A stretch of DNA of 64,000 nt, from the NCBI GenBank assembly GCA_964419935.1, contig CAYQQJ010000016.1, forward strand, positions 1-64,000, in the 5' to 3' direction. Position numbers and translations under genes: made by a program. Below, in pieces: positions 23,674 to 32,985 of the stretch. This DNA is from CAYQQJ01 sp964419935 (GTDB taxonomy: Bacteria; Pseudomonadota; Gammaproteobacteria; Pseudomonadales; Cellvibrionaceae). The number at the start of each line of letters is the position of its first letter. The first letter of the stretch is position 1. The notes beneath the pieces were generated by a model. The model was not told where the DNA came from, searched no databases, and saw nothing but the letters and a program-made list of their open reading frames with translations.

Positions 23674-25314
23674 TTACATGTTGGGGTAGTTGGGTCCGCC
23701 ACCGCCTTCAGGAGCCACCCAGGTAATATTCTGCGCCGGGTCCTTGATGTCGCAGGTTTTGCAATGAACGCAGTTCTGCGCGTTGATCTGGAACTTCGGT
23801 TTGCCCGGCTCGGTTTCAATAACCTCATAAACCCCCGCAGGACAATAACGCTGGGCGGGTTCATCATACTTGGGCAGGTTGAACTCAATCGGTATGTTGG
23901 CCGATGCCAGCCGCAGGTGGCAGGGCTGGTCTTCCTCGTGGTTGGTGTTGGACAGATAAACCGAGGACAACAGGTCAAAGCTGATGCGGCCATCCGGCTT
24001 GGGGTAGGCAATGGGTTTGCACTCTGCGGCCGGCTTGAGCTGCGCGTGGTCGGGTGTCGGGTCAGATAGCGTCCAGGGCAAGCGACCACCAAACAGGTTG
24101 ATATCGATAAAAGCGTAAACTGAGCCCCAGAAATTCCCCCACTTGTGCTGCGCCGGTCCGAAATTGCGCTGCTTGTGCAGTTCCGCCCAGGCCCAGCTGG
24201 CTTGCCAGGCGTCGGTATAGCCCGTTAAAGCATTGTTCTCCCGGTTTTCACCAAGGGCTTGCTGGATAGTCTCGGCGGCAATCATCCCGGATTTCATGGC
24301 GGTATGACTGCCTTTGATCTTGGCGAAATTCAATGTCCCCGCGTCGTCGCCAATTAGTAGTCCGCCCGGGAACACCATATCCGGCAGCGATTGCAGGCCG
24401 CCTTTGGTCAGTGCTCGGGCGCCGTAGGACACACGGGTTCCTCCGGCCAGATAGCGAGCGATTTCGCGCTGATGCTTGTAACGCTGGAATTCGCGAAACG
24501 GGTTGACGTAGGTATTGCTGTAGGACAAGTCGGTAATCAGTCCCACGGCGACCTGGTTGTCTTCCAGGTGATACATGAATCCGCCACCGGCGCTGTCACT
24601 TTCCGTCAAGGGCCACCCGGCTGTGTGAATCACAAGCCCCGGTTGATGCTGATCCGCGGGTACCTTCCACAGCTCCTTGATGCCGATGCCGTAATGCTGT
24701 GGCTCTTTGCCCTGATTCAGGTTGAATTTGTGTATCAGCTGCTTGCCAAGGTGCCCCCGGCAGCCTTCGGCGAAAATTGTATATTTCGCGTGTAGCTCCA
24801 TGCCGGGCATGAAGCTGTCTTTCGGCTCGCCTTTGGCGTTGACACCCATGTCTCCGGTAGCGATACCCTTCACGCTGCCGTCGCTGTTATAGAGAACTTC
24901 ATTGGCGGCAAAACCGGGGAAAATCTCAACCCCCAGGTTTTCCGCCTGCTCCGCCAGCCAGCGGCAGAGGTTGCCGAGACTCACGATAAAGTTGCCCTGG
25001 TTGTGCATGGTTGCAGGCACAAACGGTGTGGGTATGCGGGTAGAGGTGGACTCAGATCGGAACAGAAAAACAGCGTCTTTGGACACGGGTGTATGTAGTG
25101 GCGCGCCGCGCTCGGCCCAGTCGGGGAAAAGTTCGTTCAGCGCGCGGGGTTCTATAACAGCGCCGGAAAGAATATGGGCACCGACTTCCGAGCCTTTCTC
25201 CACCACACAAACGCTGATGGCATCGTTCAGCTGCTTCAGACGACACGCTGCCGCCAGCCCGGCCGGGCCAGCACCCACGATCACCACATCATAGGGCATA
25301 GATTCGCGTTCCAA
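23674..25314 (-). CDS. etfD: Electron transfer flavoprotein-ubiquinone oxidoreductase
   Basis: ETF-QO accepts electrons from reduced ETF and passes them to ubiquinone at the inner membrane. The 546 residues match the family. An FAD Rossmann motif (DVVIVGAGPAGLAAA) opens the protein. GLLIGDDAGTLN and KGSHTAMKSGMIAAE are typical FAD and quinone regions. The C-terminus carries the [4Fe-4S] ligands, with RYCPAGVYEV and then NCVHCKTCDIKDPAQNI. The TTG at 25314 is a credible start because GGAGG precedes it by five bases; the ATG five codons later lacks a site at suitable distance. It is divergent from etfB, so the three ETF-system genes share a control region. Confidence 0.96.
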   Translation of the reverse strand: MERESMPYDVVIVGAGPAGLAAACRLKQLNDAISVCVVEKGSEVGAHILSGAVIEPRALNELFPDWAERGAPLHTPVSKDAVFLFRSESTSTRIPTPFVPATMHNQGNFIVSLGNLCRWLAEQAENLGVEIFPGFAANEVLYNSDGSVKGIATGDMGVNAKGEPKDSFMPGMELHAKYTIFAEGCRGHLGKQLIHKFNLNQGKEPQHYGIGIKELWKVPADQHQPGLVIHTAGWPLTESDSAGGGFMYHLEDNQVAVGLITDLSYSNTYVNPFREFQRYKHQREIARYLAGGTRVSYGARALTKGGLQSLPDMVFPGGLLIGDDAGTLNFAKIKGSHTAMKSGMIAAETIQQALGENRENNALTGYTDAWQASWAWAELHKQRNFGPAQHKWGNFWGSVYAFIDINLFGGRLPWTLSDPTPDHAQLKPAAECKPIAYPKPDGRISFDLLSSVYLSNTNHEEDQPCHLRLASANIPIEFNLPKYDEPAQRYCPAGVYEVIETEPGKPKFQINAQNCVHCKTCDIKDPAQNITWVAPEGGGGPNYPNM

Positions 25315-25342
25315 AACTGCCTCCTCAACGTTGACTTACTAG

Positions 25343-25510
25343 AGTATACGAGCGCGGTTCAGGCGACTCCAATAGCAAAAATTGACATTCACGCTAACAA
25401 CAAGCGCCAGCTTTCGGCCATTATGCCGTATTTTATGACCTGTTTTATAAATACTAATGCAATAGTGCGGCTAAAAGGCTGGCCCTCACCTGTCAGGCCC
25501 GAGTTATAAT
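25343..25510. promoter_or_regulatory. Divergent etfD / etfBA control region
   Basis: A perfect -10 hexamer TATAAT (25505-25510) faces etfB but has no good -35, which often means an activator is needed. On the other strand TATACT (complement of 25343-25348) faces etfD. A short palindrome, CCGAA-N5-TTCGG, begins near 25514, just past the etfB -10. Confidence 0.4.
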
Positions 25511-25573
25511 GTGGCCGAAAACCGTTCGGCTGGTGGAATTGCTTCACTCAATTAACAGGAGATATGCCAATCC

Positions 25574-26323
25574 ATGAAAATTATTGTCCCCATTAAGCGT
25601 GTGGTTGATTACAACGTAAAGGTCCGACCACGGGATGACGGGTCTAATGTTGATATCGCAAACGCGAAAATGTCGATGAACCCTTTCTGTGAAATTGCTG
25701 TTGAAGAAGCCGTGCGTCTCAAAGACAAAGGCATTGCCAGTGAAGTTATCGTCGTCACCGTGGGTGAAGGTAAGGCACAGGAGCAGCTGAGGGCGGCCAT
25801 GGCCATAGGGGCGGACCGTGCAGTGTTGATCGAAACGGCAGAGGCGTTGGAGCCTTTGGCCATTGCCAAGTGCCTGAAAGTGATTGTTGAGCGTGAAGCG
25901 CCTCAGCTTGTGATCCTGGGCAAGCAAAGCATTGATGGTGACAATAATCAGACCGGCCAGATGCTGGCAGCTTTGTGCAACATGCCCCAGGGCACTTTCG
26001 CTTCCGAAGTTGTGGTGGAAGAGGGCAGCGTGAAGGTTACACGAGAAATCGATGGCGGCCTGCAGACAGTTGCACTGACTTTGCCGGCGGTAGTTACCAC
26101 GGACCTGCGTTTGAACGAACCGCGTTTTGCCTCGCTGCCGAATATCATGAAGGCCAAGAAAAAGCCACTGGAAGTAGTTCCTGTGGCAGACCTGGGGCTG
26201 AACACGGATCCTCGAGTGGAGCTTGTGAAGGTGGAATCACCCGCTGAGCGTGCGCCGGGCATCAAGGTGGCAACTGTGGCAGAGTTGGTTGAGAAACTGA
26301 AAAACGAAGCGAAGGTGATCTGA
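25574..26323 (+). CDS. etfB: Electron transfer flavoprotein beta subunit
   Basis: EtfB and EtfA form the soluble ETF heterodimer that takes electrons from acyl-CoA dehydrogenases. The 249-residue length is standard. Diagnostic segments are MKIIVPIKRVVDYNVKVR, MNPFCEIAVEEAVRLKD, GADRAVLIE, LGKQSIDGDNNQTGQMLAAL, VTREIDGGLQTVALTLPAVVT and PNIMKAKKKPLE, the last two being the AMP-binding and recognition-loop regions. Its TGA overlaps the etfA ATG by one base, so the two are translationally coupled. Confidence 0.97.
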   Translation: MKIIVPIKRVVDYNVKVRPRDDGSNVDIANAKMSMNPFCEIAVEEAVRLKDKGIASEVIVVTVGEGKAQEQLRAAMAIGADRAVLIETAEALEPLAIAKCLKVIVEREAPQLVILGKQSIDGDNNQTGQMLAALCNMPQGTFASEVVVEEGSVKVTREIDGGLQTVALTLPAVVTTDLRLNEPRFASLPNIMKAKKKPLEVVPVADLGLNTDPRVELVKVESPAERAPGIKVATVAELVEKLKNEAKVI

Positions 26324-27252
26324 TGACTATATTGGTAATTGCAGAACACGATAATCAAGCGCTTAAGGGCGCAACCCTGAACACTGTTACTGCAGCCAGT
26401 TCCCTGCCGGGGGATGTGCATATGCTGGTGGCCGGCACAGATTGCTCCGCTGCGGCCGATGCCGCTGCAGCAGTTGAAGGCGTGGCCAAGGTGCTCCTGG
26501 CGGATCAAACGGCTTATGAGCATTCACTGCCTGAGAACCTTGCACCACTGGTGGTCGAATTGGCAGGAGACTACGATTATATTCTTGTTCCCTCGACCAC
26601 CACGGGGAAAAACCTGTTGCCACGGGTAGCCGCTTTGCTGGATGTGCAACCCATCTCTGATGTGATGTCTGTTGTCGATGTCGACACGTTCAAGCGGCCT
26701 ATCTATGCAGGCAATGTTATCGCGACGGTCAAAACTCGCGACGCCAAGAAGCTGATGACCATACGCACTACCTCGTTTGATGCCGCATCGGCCACCGGTG
26801 GCTCCGCCGTAGTGGAAGCGATCAGCGCGGCTCACGAAAGCGGGATGTCGAGCTTTGTAGGCGAAGAATTGGCCAAACTCGACCGGCCAGAACTCACTTC
26901 GGCCAATATCGTTATTTCCGGCGGACGTGGCTTACAGAACGGTGAAAACTTCCAGTTGCTGTACAGCCTCGCTGACAAACTGGGTGCCGCCGTGGGAGCA
27001 TCCCGAGCGGCGGTGGACGCGGGCTTCGTACCCAACGATATGCAGGTGGGGCAGACGGGGAAAATCGTCGCACCGGATCTCTACATCGCCGTCGGCTTGT
27101 CGGGGGCAATACAGCATCTCGCTGGCATGAAAGATTCGCGAGTAATCGTCGCCATCAACAAGGATGAAGATGCCCCGATTTTTCAGGTTGCCGACTACGG
27201 GTTGGTTGCAGATCTTTTTCAGGCCATCCCGGAACTGGAAAAAGCGCTTTAG
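26323..27252 (+). CDS. etfA: Electron transfer flavoprotein alpha subunit
   Basis: EtfA binds the redox-active FAD of the ETF dimer. The 309 residues are of normal length. The C-terminal FAD domain is unmistakable: VISGGRGLQNGENF, GASRAAVDAGFVPNDMQVGQTGK, VAPDLYIAVGLSGAIQHLAGM and VAINKDEDAPIFQVADYGLV. It is coupled to etfB. A palindromic hairpin follows the stop. Confidence 0.97.
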   Translation: MTILVIAEHDNQALKGATLNTVTAASSLPGDVHMLVAGTDCSAAADAAAAVEGVAKVLLADQTAYEHSLPENLAPLVVELAGDYDYILVPSTTTGKNLLPRVAALLDVQPISDVMSVVDVDTFKRPIYAGNVIATVKTRDAKKLMTIRTTSFDAASATGGSAVVEAISAAHESGMSSFVGEELAKLDRPELTSANIVISGGRGLQNGENFQLLYSLADKLGAAVGASRAAVDAGFVPNDMQVGQTGKIVAPDLYIAVGLSGAIQHLAGMKDSRVIVAINKDEDAPIFQVADYGLVADLFQAIPELEKAL

Positions 27253-27261
27253 TTGCCCGCC

Positions 27262-27285
27262 CGCTGCGCAGGGACCTGCGCAGCG
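27262..27285 (+). terminator. Perfect GC-rich hairpin after etfA, no U tract
   Basis: CGCTGCGCAGG and CCTGCGCAGCG are exact reverse complements separated by two bases, starting 10 bases past the etfA stop. The lack of a T run makes it a weak intrinsic terminator or an RNA 3'-end stabiliser. Confidence 0.45.
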
Positions 27286-27355
27286 AACTCGCGGCATGTT
27301 CTAGCAGCGTCCACTGCACGTCATCATTACAAGCAACCACTAACAGTGACTGGTC

Positions 27356-29500
27356 ATGTTCAGGTTTTTCACGCCTTTAACCAAAGTTCAGAAAGATCGC
27401 GCGATCATGCGCGAAACCGATGCGCGCCTGGCGAAGTACAGCCGCCGCGGATTGATGTTCAACTTTCTCGCGTTTTTGCTGTGCCTGGCCGGCGGAAACT
27501 TTGTTGAAAAGCAACAGGGCCTGGCGATTGTACTGACCGTCGGCTTGTTGCTGATCACCTTATTGCGCGGGTTCTTTTTGTTCCGGTTCGAGGCGTTGTA
27601 CCCGCGCGCGCCCACCCGGTGGCGTAACAGCTATTTTCTTGCGACCCTGCTTGGCGCCACCTGGTGGGGATTCATTATGGTCAGCATCACTCTGGTGCTG
27701 AAGATGGAGGATGAAGCACCGCTGCTCTGGCTTTATACTGTCGTCTTTTTTTCCACGACGGCCCACGCTTTCGCTCCCTATCAGAAATTTCTCAAAATCT
27801 ATCAATTTGTCGGTCAGGTGCCGGCGGCTTTGGCCGCGTTTTTGATTCCCGATGTCAACGCGTATTTATATGGCATTTTGCTGATCGTTTTTTACCTCAT
27901 TCTCGCTCATCAATGTCGCTTGATGTCCGAGGATTATTGGCAACGGCTGGCTGCAACCTTCGCATTGGCTAAAAAGACGGAAAACCTCGAGGAAGAAAAG
28001 CGCGATACGCGAGCAACGGTGCAGCTCAACCAGGAATTCATGCAGAACCTGCACGCAGACCTCAGTGAAGTGGTTGACCTCACTGCAAGTGGGTTACAAG
28101 GGCTTCAATCGGAGACCGAATCGGCAGCGGCGGTAGATCGCCTGGAGTATGCGCGCGAATGCCAGGCCCGAATCTTCTCGAGTGTCGACGATTTTCGTGG
28201 CCTGCTGAACAAAGAGCTCACCTTGGAATCCCGTGTTTTCAACGTTCGGCATGAGTTGCAGGCGTTGATTACCGATGCCGTCGATGATGCGGAAGATCGT
28301 CAGATTCAACTTGAATCGGCACTTTCTCCAACCATTCCGATGCGTCTTGAGGGTGATGCATTGCGTCTCGGCCAGATCGTTCGCACGATTATTACTAGCG
28401 TGATGCAAAGTGCGCATAATTGTTTTGTACTGGTTGAAGCCGATTTTCTACGGGAATTCGAAGCCTCGGGTGACCTGCAGGTTACGGTGTCGCGACAGCA
28501 GTTCAACAAAAAACGATTCTTCCAGTCTGAGTCAGGGGCAACGGTGGTCGACAGTTTGGATCTGTCAGTTTGCAAGGGCCTGGCTGACAGCATGAATGGC
28601 ACGCTCGCGGTAACCGAAGATCATAAGGGTAATCACAATATCTGTTTCCGTGCAAAATTTGTTGTTCCCGAAGTGGACAGTCAGATTGATTTTCATAAAG
28701 ATATTTTCACCGGGCACAACATACTTGTTGTGCATCCGAGTTCGGGGCTCGTGGCAGTTAAACGACGTGAATTGGACGCGTTGGGGCTGTCAGTCAGGAC
28801 GGAATCGCAGTACAGACGCGCCTACCAGACGCTGTTGCGCAGTTACAGTGAAAATGAGCCAATCGAATGCGTGCTGTTTTATATTGATCCACAGAATATG
28901 GAATCGATCGAGTTCGGCCAAACGTTACTCGAACATTCGGAACTCCGCCATACCCATCAACTAATTGCGTGTGCCAATAGTGCGCGGGAGCATTCTGCGG
29001 TACGGGAGTTGGCGAAAGAAGAGCATTATGTCCACCTCCTTTCACAGCCGGTCGGACTCTACGAGCTCGGAATTTCGTTATATGACATTTATGCCCAGAA
29101 TGACAACAATCCCAATGAGGAGCACGAAAAGCATGCATTGCGGGTTCTGTATATCGACACTCAGGGCGGGAGTAGCGACTTTGGTGCGGATCAACTGCAG
29201 ATCGCCGGTGCGGAGGTTGAAGTTGTCGACATGCATCGGCTGGAGAAGCAGACCCTTGACCGACATGAGTTCAAGCTGATTGTCATGGAATGCCGGGAAG
29301 GACAGTCCCGTTGCTCTCGTGTTATCACAAAGGTCCGCGAGATAGAACGGGAGTTACACCATTCGGTGTTGCTGCCCGTTATTGGTGTTGGTTCGCAGCG
29401 CATCCGTAACTTCTATGAACTCGGATTTGATCATTTTGTGGATCTGAGTCAGCAGCCGTTGCGCCTCGATACGACATTGCGGTATTGGGCGAATTTATAA
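27356..29500 (+). CDS. Membrane protein with hybrid histidine kinase architecture but degenerate catalytic motifs
   Basis: The 714 residues start with about six membrane segments (roughly 33-186), then a coiled-coil linker. A region that aligns with HisKA follows (NQEFMQNLHADLSEVV), where the usual SHEIRTP is replaced and the phospho-acceptor position is Ala, with a His one residue earlier. The ATPase-like domain (about 300-440) has RLGQIVRTIITSVMQSA where LLSNAIKF is expected, VSRQQF in place of DTGIG, and SLDLSVCKGLADSMNG in place of GLGLAI. Two receiver-like domains follow. In the first, VVDDN reads VVHPS; in the second, the phospho-Asp position reads MECRE and the conserved Lys is absent (VDLSQQP). 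It is probably a pseudokinase scaffold or sensor. It lies 103 bases after etfA. Confidence 0.75.
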   Translation: MFRFFTPLTKVQKDRAIMRETDARLAKYSRRGLMFNFLAFLLCLAGGNFVEKQQGLAIVLTVGLLLITLLRGFFLFRFEALYPRAPTRWRNSYFLATLLGATWWGFIMVSITLVLKMEDEAPLLWLYTVVFFSTTAHAFAPYQKFLKIYQFVGQVPAALAAFLIPDVNAYLYGILLIVFYLILAHQCRLMSEDYWQRLAATFALAKKTENLEEEKRDTRATVQLNQEFMQNLHADLSEVVDLTASGLQGLQSETESAAAVDRLEYARECQARIFSSVDDFRGLLNKELTLESRVFNVRHELQALITDAVDDAEDRQIQLESALSPTIPMRLEGDALRLGQIVRTIITSVMQSAHNCFVLVEADFLREFEASGDLQVTVSRQQFNKKRFFQSESGATVVDSLDLSVCKGLADSMNGTLAVTEDHKGNHNICFRAKFVVPEVDSQIDFHKDIFTGHNILVVHPSSGLVAVKRRELDALGLSVRTESQYRRAYQTLLRSYSENEPIECVLFYIDPQNMESIEFGQTLLEHSELRHTHQLIACANSAREHSAVRELAKEEHYVHLLSQPVGLYELGISLYDIYAQNDNNPNEEHEKHALRVLYIDTQGGSSDFGADQLQIAGAEVEVVDMHRLEKQTLDRHEFKLIVMECREGQSRCSRVITKVREIERELHHSVLLPVIGVGSQRIRNFYELGFDHFVDLSQQPLRLDTTLRYWANL

Positions 29501-29505
29501 GAATT

Positions 29506-29534
29506 GAGAAAAGGGAAAAGTGGAAAAGGGAAAA
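29506..29534 (+). repeat. Heptamer array related to GGGAAAA
   Basis: The units are GAGAAAA, GGGAAAA, GTGGAAAA and GGGAAAA. They begin five bases after the stop codon of the degenerate kinase gene. Confidence 0.8.
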
Positions 29535-29601
29535 GCGAGATTAGTATCGGTGGGCACTGCCCACCGAGGCTCTGAAATAGCATTCGGCTTAAGAAATTAC
29601 T

Positions 29602-30414
29602 CTAAACCGTAAACTCCGTCCAGACCGGGCAGTGGTCCGAGGGTTTTTCCATGGCGCGTACGTCATAATCGATGCCGGCGCTCGCGCAGTGTTCCATCAG
29701 CGATTGCGTTGCCAGTATCAGATCAATTCTCAGTCCTCGCTTGGGTTCTCGCTCGAAGCCACGGCTGCGATAGTCAAACCAGCTGAAATAGTCGCAGTTG
29801 TCGGGATGATGGCAGCGGTAGGTGTCCTGTAGTCCCCAATCAAGTATGTTCTGCAACCATTCCCTTTCTTCCGGTAGAAAGCTGCATTTGCCGGTGCGCA
29901 ACCAGCGTTTGCGGTTGTCTTCGCCAATGCCGATGTCCAGATCCTGATGGGAGATATTCATATCGCCCATCACAATCAGTGCTTCAGCGGTGTCGCGCTG
30001 CTGCAGGAGTTCCAGCAAGTCCTTGTAATACCGCTGCTTGTTGGGGAATTTGACTGGGTGATCGCGACTTTCGCCCTGGGGAAAGTAACCATTCATTACC
30101 GTCAGGGGAAGGCCGCTGGCGAGTTTGAAGGTACCGCTAATGAAACGTTTTTGGGTCGTTTCATCATCATTGGGAAATCCCTTCTGAACAGATTCAAAAG
30201 GTAGACGCGAAAGTAGGGCGACGCCGTAGTGAGTCTTTTGGCCGGAGTATTCAACGTGATATCCGAGGTCACGAATGGCATCAACGGGAAACTCCTCATC
30301 GGTGACCTTGGTTTCCTGAAGTCCGATAAAATCCGGCTGGTGCCGGTCGACCACCGCCTGCAGCTGGTGAAGCCGCTGGCGGATGCTGTTGACATTGAAC
30401 GAAACACATTTCAT
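29602..30414 (-). CDS. xthA: Exodeoxyribonuclease III
   Basis: This AP endonuclease and 3'-5' exonuclease acts in base-excision repair. The 270 residues match XthA. Active-site elements are visible in order: the metal-binding Asn of SFNVNSIRQRL, the Glu of FIGLQETKV, SRLPFESVQKGFP, MNGYFPQGESRDHPVKF, GDMNISHQDLDIG, WFDYRSRGFEREPKRGLRIDLIL and the terminal PSDHCPVW with the catalytic Asp-His. It is a single gene on the minus strand, 69 bases downstream of prc. Confidence 0.96.
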   Translation of the reverse strand: MKCVSFNVNSIRQRLHQLQAVVDRHQPDFIGLQETKVTDEEFPVDAIRDLGYHVEYSGQKTHYGVALLSRLPFESVQKGFPNDDETTQKRFISGTFKLASGLPLTVMNGYFPQGESRDHPVKFPNKQRYYKDLLELLQQRDTAEALIVMGDMNISHQDLDIGIGEDNRKRWLRTGKCSFLPEEREWLQNILDWGLQDTYRCHHPDNCDYFSWFDYRSRGFEREPKRGLRIDLILATQSLMEHCASAGIDYDVRAMEKPSDHCPVWTEFTV

Positions 30415-30483
30415 TTTTACAACTATCCGCTTCTTTTACTTAAAATTGTTTGTGCACTTTAGAACTGCTTATCGCCCGGTTGT

Positions 30484-32622
30484 TTAGAAACCGCTGGCGG
30501 CTTGCTTCAACTCCGGTTCCTTGAGTAAGTTGATCATGTCCACCATGATATAGCTTGTTTCATTGAGCAGGGTGTCGCCTTCAAGAGTGATGTCCGTATC
30601 GGCTGATATTGCCACTGCCGCTTCGTCTTCTTTTTCCTGCGTTTCTTCAGCAGCGCGGAACTCCTTCAGTGTTTTGTAGGGTTCCAGACCTTTGGCAGTC
30701 CGACGTTTATTGTCGATGCGCATTGCAGCCACTTCCAACTCTTCTTTCTCATTGATGCGCGCTTTTTCATTAAGCGACACGCGGGTTTTGTCTTTGTTCG
30801 CGCGTTGAAGTTTTAGTTGATCAAGAAGATAGATGAAATCGGGATCCTGTGCACTGCGCTTGGTGTGAGCAGCTTCCAAACGTGGAATCAGTGAGCTGAA
30901 ATCGAAATATTCTTCATGCGCAACCGCGTGTATTTGATCCCAGGGCAGGGCATTGTCGTAGGCTGACTCGCCGACTTCGTCCTGGTCGATAAGCACCGGC
31001 AGGTCGATATCAGGGACTACACCACGATGCTGGGTACTGTCGCCAGAGACGCGATAGAATTTGGATTCGGTCAACTTGAGGCGCCCTTCTACAACAGGCG
31101 TCAGAGATTGGACGGTGCCTTTGCCAAAGGTTCGGGATCCGACAATAAGTCCACGATTATAATCCTGAATGGCACCGGCAAAAATTTCCGAGGCAGATGC
31201 GCTCAAACGGTTTACCATCACAATCATGGGGCCGCGGTAGCGCGCCTTGAATCTGGACCGATTATAGCGGGATACGCGATTGTCAGATTCCCGAATCTGT
31301 ACCACCGGGCCGGGATCAATGAACAGGTCTGTCAGCATGGTCGCCTCTGTCAGCGAGCCACCGCCGTTGTTGCGCAGGTCGATGATGATGCCGTCGACGT
31401 GCTCCTTTTGTAGTTCATCCAGCAAGATCGCCACGTCTCGCGTAGTGCTTTTATAATCCGGTTCTCCGCGGTGGTAGGCTTCGAAATCGATATAGAACGC
31501 GGGAACTTCAATGACGCCGACCTTGAAGATTTCATCGCCATCGGAGAGCTCGAAGGTCGCTTTGCGTGCGGCCTGATCTTCGAGTTTGACCTTGCCGCGT
31601 TTGATGCGGATGATCTTCGGCTCGAGCTTGGCCGATGACTCCGGTGGCAGGACTTCAAGCCGCACGACAGTATCCTTCGGTCCGCGAATCAGCTGGACAA
31701 CTTCGTCCAGTCGCCAGCCGACGATGTCGGTCATTTCACCGTCGTCGCCCTGAGCGACGCCGGTAATTCTATCTGCCGGTTTGAGTTGGCCCTGCATAGC
31801 TGCAGGGCCGCCGGCCACCAGCCGAACAACTTTGGTATGCTCGTCTTCTGATTGCAGCACTGCACCAATGCCTTCCAGCGACAAGGACATGTTGATATTG
31901 AAGTTTTCTGATGTGCGCGGGGAGAGATAATTCGTATGGGGGTCGTAGAGCAGGGTGAGCGAATTTATCATCACCTCGAAGACATCGTTGCTGTTTTGTT
32001 GTAAAACGCGATTCAACTGGTTTTTGTAGCGACGATGCAGGGTTTCCCTGGCTTCTTCAACAGTTTTTCCGGCGAGTTTGAGATTGAGCACGTTCAATTT
32101 GATGCGTTTGTGCCACAGCTCGTCAGCTTCGATCTGGGTTTTGGGCCAGGAAGCGGCGTCGGGGTCCAGTTCTATGCTGTCTTTGGTAGTGAAATCGAAT
32201 TTGACTTCCGGATCGGTCACTTCGCCCAGTACTTGCTCCAAACGCGAAACAACCCGTTGCCGATAAACGTTGTAGATGTCGAAGCCAGCGTCCAGTTTGC
32301 CCTTTTTGAAGAGATCGTCAAACTGATTTTCCAGCTGTCTGAACTTGGCTATGTCAGCCTCATAGAAAAACAGGTTGGCAGGGTCGAGGCTGTCGAGGTA
32401 ATGGGCAAGAAAGTCCCTGGACAGCTTGTCATCGAGGGGAAGATCCCGGTAGTGACGCTCGGCCAGCTTGTGGAGAACATCCATTGTGGTTTTTGACTGT
32501 GCCGGCGTTGGAGATAGCTGTTCGGGCGCTTTCGCCAGAGCAGCGGTAGCCAGAACGCAAGATAGCACCAAAAAAACCAGCTGCTGGCAGCTGTGGCGAA
32601 GTATTTCATTAGAACGCATCAT
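30484..32622 (-). CDS. prc: Carboxy-terminal processing (tail-specific) protease
   Basis: Prc/Tsp is a periplasmic S41 serine protease that trims or degrades proteins from their C-termini, including lytic endopeptidases. The 712 residues compare with 682 in E. coli. A signal peptide (VFLVLSCVLATAALA) is followed by the helical N-domain, a PDZ domain (about 240-330, MSLSLEGIGAVLQ and RLVAGGPAAMQGQLKPADRI), and the protease core. The core has GIIIDLRNNGGGSLTEA, the nucleophile Ser in SASASEIFAGAIQDY and the catalytic Lys in GSRTFGKGTVQ. The long C-terminal helical domain is present. Nothing is missing. Confidence 0.95.
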   Translation of the reverse strand: MMRSNEILRHSCQQLVFLVLSCVLATAALAKAPEQLSPTPAQSKTTMDVLHKLAERHYRDLPLDDKLSRDFLAHYLDSLDPANLFFYEADIAKFRQLENQFDDLFKKGKLDAGFDIYNVYRQRVVSRLEQVLGEVTDPEVKFDFTTKDSIELDPDAASWPKTQIEADELWHKRIKLNVLNLKLAGKTVEEARETLHRRYKNQLNRVLQQNSNDVFEVMINSLTLLYDPHTNYLSPRTSENFNINMSLSLEGIGAVLQSEDEHTKVVRLVAGGPAAMQGQLKPADRITGVAQGDDGEMTDIVGWRLDEVVQLIRGPKDTVVRLEVLPPESSAKLEPKIIRIKRGKVKLEDQAARKATFELSDGDEIFKVGVIEVPAFYIDFEAYHRGEPDYKSTTRDVAILLDELQKEHVDGIIIDLRNNGGGSLTEATMLTDLFIDPGPVVQIRESDNRVSRYNRSRFKARYRGPMIVMVNRLSASASEIFAGAIQDYNRGLIVGSRTFGKGTVQSLTPVVEGRLKLTESKFYRVSGDSTQHRGVVPDIDLPVLIDQDEVGESAYDNALPWDQIHAVAHEEYFDFSSLIPRLEAAHTKRSAQDPDFIYLLDQLKLQRANKDKTRVSLNEKARINEKEELEVAAMRIDNKRRTAKGLEPYKTLKEFRAAEETQEKEDEAAVAISADTDITLEGDTLLNETSYIMVDMINLLKEPELKQAASGF

Positions 32623-32751
32623 TATTCCAACTGTAAGTCTTTGATTGGGCAGTAGAAAGCTATGGAAACTATAGCATAGACACCCGTTGCGGTTGATGAG
32701 GTTGCGAGGGTATTTTGCAAGATGTGACAGAATAACCTCATTTTATGACCA

Positions 32752-32985
32752 CTAATCTCGCAATCGGTGCCATTTGTGCCAATTGATGCCGTTCTCTTTG
32801 CGGCTGTAGCCTCTGTGGCGTTGCTTGATTAGGCAACCTTCAGTACAAATTGGCGGTAACTCTATCGGTTCAATAAAAGCTGATGGCCGGGATTTATTAA
32901 GGCCCTGTGTGGGGTTCTTCACAATATGGATGAACCTCGGTCGCCTGGCCGAAAGCCTGCTGGTATAAGTATTCTCCGAAGACAT
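32752..32985 (-). CDS. Possible small basic protein, unrecognised
   Basis: A 77-codon frame lies in the 614-base gap between prc and the ABC transporter. The product is basic, with a His/Arg/Trp-rich end (KQRHRGYSRKENGINWHKWH). Third-position GC is only about half by hand count, so codon use gives little support. The ribosome-binding site (GAGTAGAG next to the ATG) is too close to be ideal. It might be a real small nucleic-acid-binding protein or chance. No known family comes to mind; it is not RMF or ArfA. Confidence 0.3.
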   Translation of the reverse strand: MSSENTYTSRLSARRPRFIHIVKNPTQGLNKSRPSAFIEPIELPPICTEGCLIKQRHRGYSRKENGINWHKWHRLRD

